Program-made: the position numbers and the translations under genes | The notes under the pieces: generated by a model | What the model was told of the DNA's origin: nothing | The model's input: the letters and a program-made list of their open reading frames with translations, nothing else | Database searches by the model: none | Assembly (NCBI GenBank): GCA_963742715.1 | Contig: CAVUMR010000002.1 | Coordinates: forward strand, 62,001-126,000 | Source: CAVUMR01 sp963742715 | GTDB lineage: Bacteria > Actinomycetota > Actinomycetes > Mycobacteriales > Micromonosporaceae | Reading direction: 5' to 3' | DNA: 64,000 nucleotides | Shown here: piece by piece, positions 25,453 to 33,407 of the stretch | Layout of the letters: each line of letters opens with the position of its first letter | How positions within the stretch are numbered: the stretch's first letter is position 1

Positions 25453-27543
25453 GTGTACGAGCCACGGAGATACGGCGGACCGGCCAGTGACTGGCCCGGT
25501 CCCGCTGGCCGTGCCGACGTACCCAGGTCCTGGCCACCGGCACCCGACCAGGAGCCGACCGCCGATATCGGCGCCGATCCGGCCGGTGTACCGCCCGAGC
25601 ACGCGGCCGAACCGGTCGATGACGGCGAGGATACGGGCCGGCTGGTGCGGATAGCCCAGTTTTTCCGTACTCCGCACGGAGCTCCCGAGTACCGGCCGAC
25701 GATCGTGCCCCCGTCGGGTGGGCCGCTGGTACCGCCGGTGGACGCGTCGCCTGGTCAGGTACGGCCACCGTCGCCGTGGCAGGTCGATCCGGTGCCGCGC
25801 CAGCCGCAGCCGGAGCCGCAGCAGTACGAGCCGCCGCGGCACGAACCGCCGCGGCACGAACCCCGGCAGCACGCGCCGCAGCAGTACTCGCCGGAGCCGC
25901 CGCGGCCGGAGCCGCTCCCGTACGACCCGGCCACCCCCGGGTACGGCTATGAGCCCGGCCGGCACGCCGCCCGGCATGCGGTCCCGGCGGACGGTGCTGC
26001 GGCCGAGCCGGCACCGGGCCCCGTGACTCCGGGCCCCGTGACTCCGGGCCCCGTGACTCCGGGCCCCGTGACTCCGGGCCCCGTGACTCCCGGCCTCGTG
26101 ACTCCCGGCCCCGCGACGCCCGCCGGGACCGCGCACGAGCCGTCGGCACCAGGCCCGACCATGCCCGACCCGACCCGTTCCCCGGATGCCGTACCGCCGG
26201 CACCGCAGGCCGGACCCGCCGAGCCGGCATATCCGGTCGGATCACCGGAGGCGCCGATGTCAGCGCAGGCCACGTACGAGGACCTCACCGGTTCCGGGTG
26301 GCCGCCGTCCGATCCGGCCTTCGAGATCCCGGCTGCCCCGTTCGGTGGGTATCCGAACCACCAGTACCTGTCGCCGGTCGGGCTGCCTCCCGAGCTCGTA
26401 CCGCAGGGCGAACCGGTGGCCGGCCCGCCGGAAGCACACCTGGCGGCCGACGCGGAACCGCCGGCGGCCTACCGGCAGTCGTACCCGGTCAGCCCGGTAC
26501 CGCCGCGTCCGGCCCGGCCGCCGTTCGGCTCCGAGCAGCAGCCCGAGCCGAGCGACGTGGGCTGGCCGACCGACGGGTACGCGACGCAGCCGCCCGGTGC
26601 CGGCGACGGCGTGGATCCCGTACCCCCGCACGGTTCTGGGGTGGACGCGACGAGCCCGGCCGGCCGGGCGCCGGATGCGCTCGACGGCGCCGGGGTGGAC
26701 GGTGCGCCCGCCGACCCCGGTACGCGGGCCGGACTGCCGGACGACGGCGTCGAGCCGACCGTGGAGTCGCCGGCGGACGTCGCGCCGGGGTCGACCGGTA
26801 CCGGCAGTGCCGAAGCCGACTTCGATCTCGCGCAGGCACCGGAAGCCGAGGTGCTGGCCGTGGTCCGCGGTGTGGCCGGGGTGCGGGACGCGAGCCTGTA
26901 CGACACCCCGGATCGCGGCCGGATCCTGCGACTCGACGTCGAGGACGAGGCGGACGGGGCGGCGGTCGGCCGCGACGTGGCACGGGTACTGCGGGACCGG
27001 TTCAGCATGGGCGCGGCGCTCGCCCGGCCGTCCGGGGAGTTGCAGGCACTCGGCCGGTACCCGCACGGGGCCATCGGCGACAGCCCGCACGTGATCGAGG
27101 CGGAGGCGCGCGGTTCGTCCACCAGTTATATGGACGGCGGGACCAGTGGCTCCGGCCCGAGGGTCCTGCTCGAACGGGTACAGGTGGCGATCGCCGGCCT
27201 GGAAGCCGCTGTCGAGGTGTGCCTCGCGGTCGGTGGGGTCCGCGCGGTCGGTCGGGCGGCCGGACCGGCGGTCGAGGGGCACGTGGTGCGCGCCGCCGCG
27301 GCCGCGACCGCGGACGCGGTACACGTCCTGCTCGGTGGCCGCGCCCGGTGCGCGGTCGAGTACGTCGACGTGCTGCCGGCCGGTACCACCACGGTGGCGC
27401 TGGCCGTACTCCTGCTGCTCACCGACCAGGGGCCGGAGCGCCTGGTCGGCGCCGCGCCGGTGGACGGCGACGCCCGGCAGGCATCGGCCCGGGCGGCGCT
27501 GGCCGCGCTGAACCGCAGGTTGGAAACTCTGCTCGACGAGTGA
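25453..27543 (+). CDS. Large Pro-rich disordered protein with C-terminal alpha/beta domains
   Basis: A 696-residue protein. The first 450 residues are low-complexity and rich in Pro, Gly, Ala and Tyr, including PPRHEPPRHEPRQHAPQQY and seven copies of GPVTP-type repeats. The last 240 residues look folded: AEVLAVVRGVAGVRDASLYD and ILRLDVEDEADGAAVGRDVARVLRDRF, then VLLERVQVAIAGLEAAVEVCLAVGG to the end, which looks like two ferredoxin-like or BMC-type small repeats. GTG 25453 is chosen because AGGAG lies eight bases upstream; GTG 25444 is the alternative. I do not recognise a family. Position beside the TetR gene may mean a cell-surface or division-linked scaffold, but this is a guess. Confidence 0.68.
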   Translation: MYEPRRYGGPASDWPGPAGRADVPRSWPPAPDQEPTADIGADPAGVPPEHAAEPVDDGEDTGRLVRIAQFFRTPHGAPEYRPTIVPPSGGPLVPPVDASPGQVRPPSPWQVDPVPRQPQPEPQQYEPPRHEPPRHEPRQHAPQQYSPEPPRPEPLPYDPATPGYGYEPGRHAARHAVPADGAAAEPAPGPVTPGPVTPGPVTPGPVTPGPVTPGLVTPGPATPAGTAHEPSAPGPTMPDPTRSPDAVPPAPQAGPAEPAYPVGSPEAPMSAQATYEDLTGSGWPPSDPAFEIPAAPFGGYPNHQYLSPVGLPPELVPQGEPVAGPPEAHLAADAEPPAAYRQSYPVSPVPPRPARPPFGSEQQPEPSDVGWPTDGYATQPPGAGDGVDPVPPHGSGVDATSPAGRAPDALDGAGVDGAPADPGTRAGLPDDGVEPTVESPADVAPGSTGTGSAEADFDLAQAPEAEVLAVVRGVAGVRDASLYDTPDRGRILRLDVEDEADGAAVGRDVARVLRDRFSMGAALARPSGELQALGRYPHGAIGDSPHVIEAEARGSSTSYMDGGTSGSGPRVLLERVQVAIAGLEAAVEVCLAVGGVRAVGRAAGPAVEGHVVRAAAAATADAVHVLLGGRARCAVEYVDVLPAGTTTVALAVLLLLTDQGPERLVGAAPVDGDARQASARAALAALNRRLETLLDE
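26016..26120 (+). repeat. Seven 15-bp tandem repeats (GPVTP coding)
   Basis: Five perfect copies of GGGCCCCGTGACTCC (26016-26090), followed by two diverged copies, inside the Pro-rich gene. They encode GPVTP repeats. The perfect copies suggest recent expansion. Confidence 0.92.
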
Positions 27544-27607
27544 CATTTCTCCGACATCGTCGGGTCCGAGTCGGCCGCGCGTTGACCGCCGGAGCAGACT
27601 CGGGACT

Positions 27608-28618
27608 GTGAAGCGCGCACAGCTCGCCGCGGACGACAACGTCAGAACCGTCGAGCAGCCCGCCGCTCCGTGGCCCGGCCGCTCGGTACGACTCGACGAC
27701 TGCCTCACGTACGTCCGGGAGACCCCGGCAACCGCGCCGGACGCCGAGCCGGCCGTGTACGTGCACGGCCTCGGTGGCTCCGGGCAGAACTGGACCGACC
27801 TCGCCGACCTGCTCTCCGACCGGCTCGCCGGGCAGGCGATCGACCTTCCCGGCTTCGGCCGGAGCGAGCCGGGCAGCCGCTACACGGTGAACGCGCTGTC
27901 CGCGCGGGTGATCCGCTGGATCGAGTACTCCGACCGGGGCCCGGTACACCTGTTCGGCAACTCGCTCGGCGGTGCGGTCAGCGTGCGGGTGGCCGCGCTG
28001 CGCCCCGACCTGGTACGGACCCTCACGCTCATCTCGCCGGCCATGCCGTTCATCGACCCGCGCCGCTCCGCGCACGCGCGGCTGCTGCCGCTGATGCTGG
28101 TACCGAGGGTCGACCGGCTGATCGTGCGCCGGCTGTCCGCCATGGCGCCGGAGGAGCTGGCCCGGGAGTTCATCAACCTCTGCTTCGCCGATCCCGGCCG
28201 GCTGTCCGCGGTACGGCGGGACGAGGCGATCGAGGAGGCCAACTACCGGCTCGCCACCCCGTGGTTCGCCGACGCCTACATGAGCACCTTCCGGGCGCTG
28301 GTGTCGAGCTTCCTCCGGGCGTACCTGCCGGGCAGCGACTCGCTGTGGCGGCTGGCCGAGCGGGTCGAGGCGCCCACGCTGGTGGTGTGGGGACGGCAGG
28401 ACCGGCTGGTGGACGTACGGCTGGCGGACCGGGTCGGGCGCACGATCCCGGACAGCCGGTTGCTGCTGCTGGGCGGGGTCGGGCACGTCGCGCAGATGGA
28501 GGTGCCCCGGCTGGTGGCCAGAGCGGCTGTGGCGCTGCTGGACGAAGTACGAACCGTGGCTGATTCCCGCGGTATGTCCGGACCCGCCGTACAACCTGGA
28601 CAGGCCATGGCACGCTAG
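27608..28618 (+). CDS. Alpha/beta-hydrolase
   Basis: A 336-residue alpha/beta-hydrolase. It shows VHGLGGSGQNW (oxyanion loop), DLPGFGRSEPG, the nucleophile elbow GNSLGG, the acid WGRQDRLV and the base His in GGVGHVAQME. A helical cap lies between 150 and 250. GTG 27608 is used. The gene ends five bases before the DUF3152 protease gene, so the two are co-transcribed; the same pairing is common in actinomycetes. The substrate is unknown. Confidence 0.86.
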   Translation: MKRAQLAADDNVRTVEQPAAPWPGRSVRLDDCLTYVRETPATAPDAEPAVYVHGLGGSGQNWTDLADLLSDRLAGQAIDLPGFGRSEPGSRYTVNALSARVIRWIEYSDRGPVHLFGNSLGGAVSVRVAALRPDLVRTLTLISPAMPFIDPRRSAHARLLPLMLVPRVDRLIVRRLSAMAPEELAREFINLCFADPGRLSAVRRDEAIEEANYRLATPWFADAYMSTFRALVSSFLRAYLPGSDSLWRLAERVEAPTLVVWGRQDRLVDVRLADRVGRTIPDSRLLLLGGVGHVAQMEVPRLVARAAVALLDEVRTVADSRGMSGPAVQPGQAMAR

Positions 28619-28623
28619 AACGG

Positions 28624-29517
28624 ATGTCATCCAGGCCGGCACCGCCATCCACGCGGGGCGGAGCCGGCGGGCGGTCGCCGGCGAGGACCCGCCTCGAACC
28701 CCGTCGCATCGCCCGCCGACGGATGTACGCCCGCCGCCGCCGCACCATCATCACGCTGCTGTTCCTGATCGCCGGGCTGCTGGTCGCGGTCGATCTGGTC
28801 CGGGGCAACTCGCCAGGTGGCGACCAGCTCGGGGCGCCCGCTGCGGCGACCAGACCCTCCTCGGCCAGCGCCGCGCCGTCGCCGACCCCGTCCCTGTCGA
28901 GTTCGGCCAAGCCGTCACCGACCGCGCCGCCCACGGTGCTGCAGGACGGCCCCGGCACGTACCGGATCGTGGCCGGCACCGGCGAGGTGGCCGGGCAGAG
29001 CGGCACGCTGCTGCGTTACCGGGTGGCGGTCGAGGACGGCATCACCAACGTCGACCCGGCCGGTTTCGCCGCCGCCGCGGAAAAGACGCTCGGCGACCCG
29101 CGCAGTTGGATCGCCGGTGGCGACATCCGGTTGCAGCGGGTCGGGCCGGACGCGGCGTACGACTTCACGCTCTACCTCGCCACCCCGAAGACCGTCGACG
29201 CGCTGTGCGCGCCACTGCTCACCGACGGCTACACCTCATGCCGCAACGGCAACAGCGTGGCGATCAACCTGGCCCGCTGGCTGCTCGGCGTACCGAACTA
29301 CGGGGCCTCCATGGAGGTGTACCGGGAGTACGCGATCAACCATGAGGTGGGGCACCGGCTCGGGCACGGGCACGAGTTGTGTACCGGCAACGGCAAGCTG
29401 GCACCGGTGATGGAACAGCAGACCCTCGGGCTTCACGGATGTGTCGCGAACGCCTGGCCGTACGTGGAGGGCAAGCGGTACTCCGGCCCGCCCGGCGCGT
29501 ACGGCGGCAACACCTGA
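28624..29517 (+). CDS. DUF3152 anchored metalloprotease (Rv3207c-like)
   Basis: A 297-residue protein with a basic head, one membrane span (about 41-59), a Ser/Pro/Thr-rich linker and an extracytoplasmic domain. Residues 240-250 read HEVGHRLGHGH, the HExxHxxGxxH zinc site of metzincin-type proteases, followed by a possible Met-turn (APVMEQQ, Met 263). This is the DUF3152 family of Rv3207c. ATG 28624 lies five bases after the upstream hydrolase stop, so the pair is an operon. Its natural substrate is unknown. Confidence 0.87.
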   Translation: MSSRPAPPSTRGGAGGRSPARTRLEPRRIARRRMYARRRRTIITLLFLIAGLLVAVDLVRGNSPGGDQLGAPAAATRPSSASAAPSPTPSLSSSAKPSPTAPPTVLQDGPGTYRIVAGTGEVAGQSGTLLRYRVAVEDGITNVDPAGFAAAAEKTLGDPRSWIAGGDIRLQRVGPDAAYDFTLYLATPKTVDALCAPLLTDGYTSCRNGNSVAINLARWLLGVPNYGASMEVYREYAINHEVGHRLGHGHELCTGNGKLAPVMEQQTLGLHGCVANAWPYVEGKRYSGPPGAYGGNT

Positions 29518-29727
29518 CCGGTGGGCAGGTATTCCTTGCGCAGGTCAGAGCCTCGCTGCCCCATAGTGAGCACCGGGCCCGTGTTGGACGTCACGGGCGC
29601 GGACCGGCCCGACGGAGCACAATGGCGGGGAGAGGCGTTGGACGGCGGTTCGCGCGGAATGTCGGTCTCCGACGCGCGCATCCCGACCTGACGCTCGTAC
29701 CCGATCTCGTTCCGAAAGGTTTTCGCC

Positions 29728-30906
29728 GTGCCGCTGCCGCCGCTTGTCGAGCCCGCACCGGAACTGACCGTCGACGAGGTGCGCCGGTACTCCCGGCATC
29801 TGATCATCCCCGACGTCGCGATGGACGGTCAGAAGCGCCTGAAGAACGCCAAGGTGCTGTGTGTGGGCGCCGGCGGTCTCGGCTCGCCGGCGCTGATGTA
29901 CCTGGCCGCGGCCGGAGTCGGCACGCTCGGCGTGATCGACTTCGACACGGTCGACGAGTCGAACCTGCAGCGCCAGATCATCCACGGCCAGAGTGACATC
30001 GGAAAGCCGAAGGCGGTCTCCGCGCAGGAGAGCATCACCGAGATAAACCCGCTGGTCAACGTGGTCGTACACAACGAGTCGCTGTCCAACGACAACGTCA
30101 TGGACATCTTCGGCCAGTACGACCTGATCGTGGACGGCACCGACAACTTCGCCACCCGGTACATGGTCAACGACGCGTGCGTGCTGCTCGGCAAGCCGTA
30201 CGTGTGGGGCTCGATCTTCCGGTTCGACGGTCAGGCCAGCGTGTTCTGGGCCGAGCACGGCCCCTGCTACCGCTGCCTGTACCCGGAGCCGCCGCCGCCG
30301 GGCATGGTGCCGTCCTGCGCCGAAGGCGGCGTACTCGGCGTGCTCTGCGCGTCGGTCGGCTCGATCCAGGTGACCGAGGCGATCAAGCTGCTCACCGGCA
30401 TCGGCGAGCCGCTGGTCGGCCGGCTGGTGGTGTACGACGCCCTGGAGATGACGTACCGCCAGATCAAGGTGCGCAAGGACCCGGACTGCCCGATCTGCGG
30501 GGAGAACCCGACCGTCACCGAGCTGATCGACTACGACGACTTCTGCGGCACGGTCTCCGACGAGGCGGCCGAGGCGGCGCGCGGGGCCACGATCACCGCC
30601 GCCGAGCTGAAGGACTGGATGGACGCGGGCAAGGACTTCCTGCTCATCGACGTACGGGAGCCGGCCGAGTTCGAGATCGTCCGGATCCCCGGCTCGACGC
30701 TGATTCCGAAGGGCGAGATCCTGAGCGGGGCGGCCCTGTCGTCGCTCCCGCAGAACCGGCAGATCGTGCTGCACTGCAAGACCGGGGTCCGGTCCGCGGA
30801 GGCGCTCGCCGCGCTGAAGGCGGCCGGTTTCCGCGACGCGGTACACGTCCAGGGCGGCGTGACCGCCTGGGCCACCCAGGTCGACAAGACCCTGCCAACG
30901 TACTAA
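29728..30906 (+). CDS. moeZ: Adenylyltransferase/sulfurtransferase MoeZ
   Basis: A 392-residue two-domain protein. The N-terminal ThiF/E1-like domain has the ATP-binding GAGGLGSP, DTVDESNLQRQ and an adenylation-site Arg, with zinc-binding CYRC (about 193-196) and CPIC pairs. The C-terminal rhodanese domain has the active-site loop HCKTGVRS. It activates the C-terminal glycine of small sulfur-carrier proteins (ThiS, MoaD, CysO types) and passes on sulfur for molybdopterin, cysteine or thio-metabolite synthesis. GTG 29728 follows GAAAGG. It matches the moeB1/moeZ position in M. tuberculosis. A strong hairpin follows 14 bases after the stop. Confidence 0.95.
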   Translation: MPLPPLVEPAPELTVDEVRRYSRHLIIPDVAMDGQKRLKNAKVLCVGAGGLGSPALMYLAAAGVGTLGVIDFDTVDESNLQRQIIHGQSDIGKPKAVSAQESITEINPLVNVVVHNESLSNDNVMDIFGQYDLIVDGTDNFATRYMVNDACVLLGKPYVWGSIFRFDGQASVFWAEHGPCYRCLYPEPPPPGMVPSCAEGGVLGVLCASVGSIQVTEAIKLLTGIGEPLVGRLVVYDALEMTYRQIKVRKDPDCPICGENPTVTELIDYDDFCGTVSDEAAEAARGATITAAELKDWMDAGKDFLLIDVREPAEFEIVRIPGSTLIPKGEILSGAALSSLPQNRQIVLHCKTGVRSAEALAALKAAGFRDAVHVQGGVTAWATQVDKTLPTY

Positions 30907-30920
30907 TGACGAGCCCCCTG

Positions 30921-30952
30921 CGGCGCCCGGACCCGATCGGGACCGGGCGCCG
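30921..30952 (+). terminator. Hairpin terminator after moeZ
   Basis: Ten-base perfect stem CGGCGCCCGG/CCGGGCGCCG around a 12-base loop that itself contains CCGATCGG. It ends just before the TAGTCT -10 element of the next gene, which argues that the alkyltransferase-like gene starts at 30966 and not at the ATG 30906 that overlaps the moeZ stop. Confidence 0.65.
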
Positions 30953-30965
30953 TAGTCTGTCCCGC

Positions 30966-31292
30966 GTGACCGTCCACGAGGTGATCCCGGATCACGTGGA
31001 GCGGGTGCTCGCGGTGGTCGAGCTGATCCCGGCCGGCCGGGTCATGTCGTACGGCGACATCGCGGAGTACATCCAGGAGCACGGTGGCCGCGCCTCGGCC
31101 CGCAGCGTCGGCACCGTGATGTCCCGGTACGGAGGCGTGGTCGCGTGGCACCGGGTGGTCGCCGGCAACGGCCGGCTGGTACCCGGACATGAGCTGGAAG
31201 CGCGCCAGCGCCTGCTGTCGGAGTCGGTACCGTTCCGCGGCGACCGGGTGGACATGGCCGCCGCCCGCTGGTGGCCACCGCCTGCCGCCTGA
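30966..31292 (+). CDS. Alkyltransferase-like protein (ATL)
   Basis: A 108-residue protein with the O6-alkylguanine-DNA alkyltransferase fold: IPAGRVMSYGDIAEYI, ASARSVGTVMSRYGG, VVAWHRVVAGNG. In true alkyltransferases the last motif is PCHRV; here Cys is replaced by Trp61, so the protein should bind O6-alkylguanine without repairing it and hand the lesion to nucleotide excision repair, as known for ATL proteins. GTG 30966 lies seven bases after TAGTCT, consistent with a leaderless mRNA; an ATG at 30906 would add 20 residues across a hairpin. The order moeZ-ATL matches Rv3206c-Rv3204. Confidence 0.9.
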   Translation: MTVHEVIPDHVERVLAVVELIPAGRVMSYGDIAEYIQEHGGRASARSVGTVMSRYGGVVAWHRVVAGNGRLVPGHELEARQRLLSESVPFRGDRVDMAAARWWPPPAA

Positions 31293-31371
31293 CCGTCGAC
31301 CGGCCGCGCTGGCCGCCGCCTGACCGTCGACCGGCCGCGCTGGCCGCCGCCTGACCGTCGACCGGCCGCGC
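31290..31371 (+). repeat. 31-bp tandem repeat, 2.6 copies
   Basis: Perfect copies at 31290-31320 and 31321-31351, then 20 matching bases at 31352-31371. The unit begins TGACCGTCGACCGGCCGCGC. The first base of copy one is the first base of the TGA stop of the ATL gene, so the array grew exactly from the stop codon into the 100-base gap before the convergent gene. Confidence 0.93.
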
Positions 31372-31392
31372 CGGGCTATGCGCCGCCTCGGG

Positions 31393-33039
31393 CTAGGGTG
31401 CCGGCGGCTCCAGGTGCAGGCCGGCGCCGCCGCGACGTGGATCGCCACCGGCACCGGTACGACCGACCGCGCTGGCGCCGCCGAAGTAGTGGTTCAGCCG
31501 GTCCCACCGGCGGATCTCGTACCCGGCGCCGCGCAGCGCGGCGACCTCCTCGGCCGGTACCCCCGGTTCGAGGTGCGCGATCCGGTCGGTGACGTGGTAG
31601 CGCGGCCGGGCGATCGCCTCCTCCGGCTCCAGCCCGTCGATCAGTACGCCGATCAGCGTGTGTACCAGCGCGGTCCGGATCCGGGACGCGCCAGCCGCGC
31701 CGGCCGCGAGCACCAGGTCCCCGACCGGTTCCGGCAACGGGGCCGGGCGGCGACCGCCGAGCTCGTCGGGCGGGTCGCCGATCACGTCACTCAACTCCGC
31801 GATCGTGACCGTCTCGCCGGCCGCCGGACCGGAGGTGTTGATCCGTACCGAGACCAGGCTGTCGGCCGGTAGCGCGGGCGTGTCCGGCTCCACCGCCGCG
31901 TCCAGCCCGTCGGTGGCGGCGTGCTCACTCGGTACCGCCGGGCCCTGGCCGAGCGTCGGCGTGGCCGCCGAGCCGGTCACCACCATCGGGCACATCATGC
32001 TCGACATCCGGGTACCGGGAGCCAGCTCGCCGACGTACAGCTCGCCCTCGCCGAGCATTGAGTTGAGGTGTACGCCGTACCCGGGCAGCCAGACCGTCGA
32101 GCCGAGCCCGAGCGTGGTCGTCACGACACACGCGTTGCCCTCCGGGTCGACGACCGAGATGTTGGTGGTGTCGCCCAACCGCGGCCGGTTCTGGTCGCGC
32201 AGTACCGCGGCCACGGCCACCGCGCGCTCGCCGCGGGACAGCCGGCTCAGGTCACCGAGGGCCGCGATCGTCTCGATCGCGCAGTTGAGATCCTTCCGGC
32301 CGTACACGTTCACGCCGGCGAAGTCGGCTCGCAGGGCGGGCACCTCGAGCACCCGGTACGAGGCCAGGTCCACCGGCCCGAACGCGGCCCCGCCGGCCCG
32401 CAGCGTGTCCACCATCAGCTCGCCGAGCTTGCCGGTGTAGAACACGTCCGGACCCTGCTCGGCGAGCAGTTCCATGGCGCGATCCAAACCCGGGTGGTAC
32501 AGCCGGTCGCCGCCCCGCAACAGCCGTCCGGCCGGCGCGTAGACGGCCGCGCCCTCGCCCGGCAGCATCGCCGGGGCGAGCGCGGGCAGCGTGTCGGCCT
32601 GCGCGCTGGGCAGTGCGGCGCCACGACGGGCCAGCTCGACGGCCGGTGCGACCACCTGGTGCCAGGGCAGCCGTCCCCACCGGGCGTGGATCTCGCCGCA
32701 GCCGGCCGGTACGCCGGGCACCGCGGCACTGGGCGCGCCGACCGAGTACGGCAGCGGTACCCCGCCGAAGTCCACCTCGATCGGCACCATCGGGGCCGGC
32801 TGCCGGTCCCCGTCCAGGCCCGGCGCCGCGACGAAGAAGTCCAGACAGGTGACCGTCCGGGCAGTGGCGTCGTAGTAGGTGGCGAAGCCGCCACCGGCTA
32901 TACCGGTCAGTAGGGTCTCGCCCACGCAGCTCGCGAGTACCCCGGCGACAGCCGCGTCGGCGGCCGAACCCCCGGCGGCGAGCACCCGGAGTCCGACCTC
33001 GGCAGTCGCCGGATGCCCGGCCGCGATTCCAGCCGGCAC
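31393..33039 (-). CDS. Gamma-glutamyltransferase-family protein
   Basis: A 548-residue Ntn-hydrolase. The N-terminus GIAAGHPATAEVGLRVLAAGGSAADAAVA is the family start, GGGFATYYDA is the oxyanion segment, and TTNISVVDPEGNACVVTTT holds the autocleavage Thr (about residue 291). The usual TTHxS reads TTNIS here. GTG 33039 is chosen because AAAGGAG lies just upstream and the open frame before it is unlike any signal peptide. With no signal peptide, a cytosolic role in gamma-glutamyl compound metabolism is likely. It converges on the ATL gene and is an insertion relative to the mycobacterial order. Confidence 0.86.
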   Translation of the reverse strand: MPAGIAAGHPATAEVGLRVLAAGGSAADAAVAGVLASCVGETLLTGIAGGGFATYYDATARTVTCLDFFVAAPGLDGDRQPAPMVPIEVDFGGVPLPYSVGAPSAAVPGVPAGCGEIHARWGRLPWHQVVAPAVELARRGAALPSAQADTLPALAPAMLPGEGAAVYAPAGRLLRGGDRLYHPGLDRAMELLAEQGPDVFYTGKLGELMVDTLRAGGAAFGPVDLASYRVLEVPALRADFAGVNVYGRKDLNCAIETIAALGDLSRLSRGERAVAVAAVLRDQNRPRLGDTTNISVVDPEGNACVVTTTLGLGSTVWLPGYGVHLNSMLGEGELYVGELAPGTRMSSMMCPMVVTGSAATPTLGQGPAVPSEHAATDGLDAAVEPDTPALPADSLVSVRINTSGPAAGETVTIAELSDVIGDPPDELGGRRPAPLPEPVGDLVLAAGAAGASRIRTALVHTLIGVLIDGLEPEEAIARPRYHVTDRIAHLEPGVPAEEVAALRGAGYEIRRWDRLNHYFGGASAVGRTGAGGDPRRGGAGLHLEPPAP

Positions 33040-33407
33040 CCTGCTCCTTTCGTCCTGCGAGCCACGGGCAAGGACAATCTCTGTCACGGCGCGCAGCGTA
33101 ATCTCCCGCCCGGCCGGCCGATGCCCCAATGCCGAATCCGTGCTCAGGATGGGTGCTGGTGACAGTTCGGACATCACCTCGTGGCCCGGCGGTCACGGAT
33201 AGTTCATATTCTCGTCGACTGTCCCGACTCGCCCGGCTGTTGTGCGGCGGTCTGCCCGCCCTAACCCGGATCGGGGGAGTGGTGGCGCGGATGGGCGCGA
33301 CCGGCATGGTGGATGTCCGCCGACGCACTGTCGTCCGGATAACACCGGTCGTGTCGAGTTGCCGCGCCGCGACCTCGGCCGTCGGCCCGACGTGATGTCA
33401 TAGCCCG
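33040..33407. other. Divergent promoter region between ggt-like gene and adnA
   Basis: There is no gene in these 368 bases. An AT-richer patch (GATAGTTCATATTCTCG, around 33200-33215) is a candidate promoter zone. I searched by eye for TCGAAC-N4-GTTCGA and found no LexA box, so adnAB is not visibly under SOS control here. Confidence 0.4.

Noticed and set aside
33040..33407. LexA box upstream of adnAB
   Set aside because: No TCGAAC-N4-GTTCGA or one-mismatch version was found by eye in this gap.
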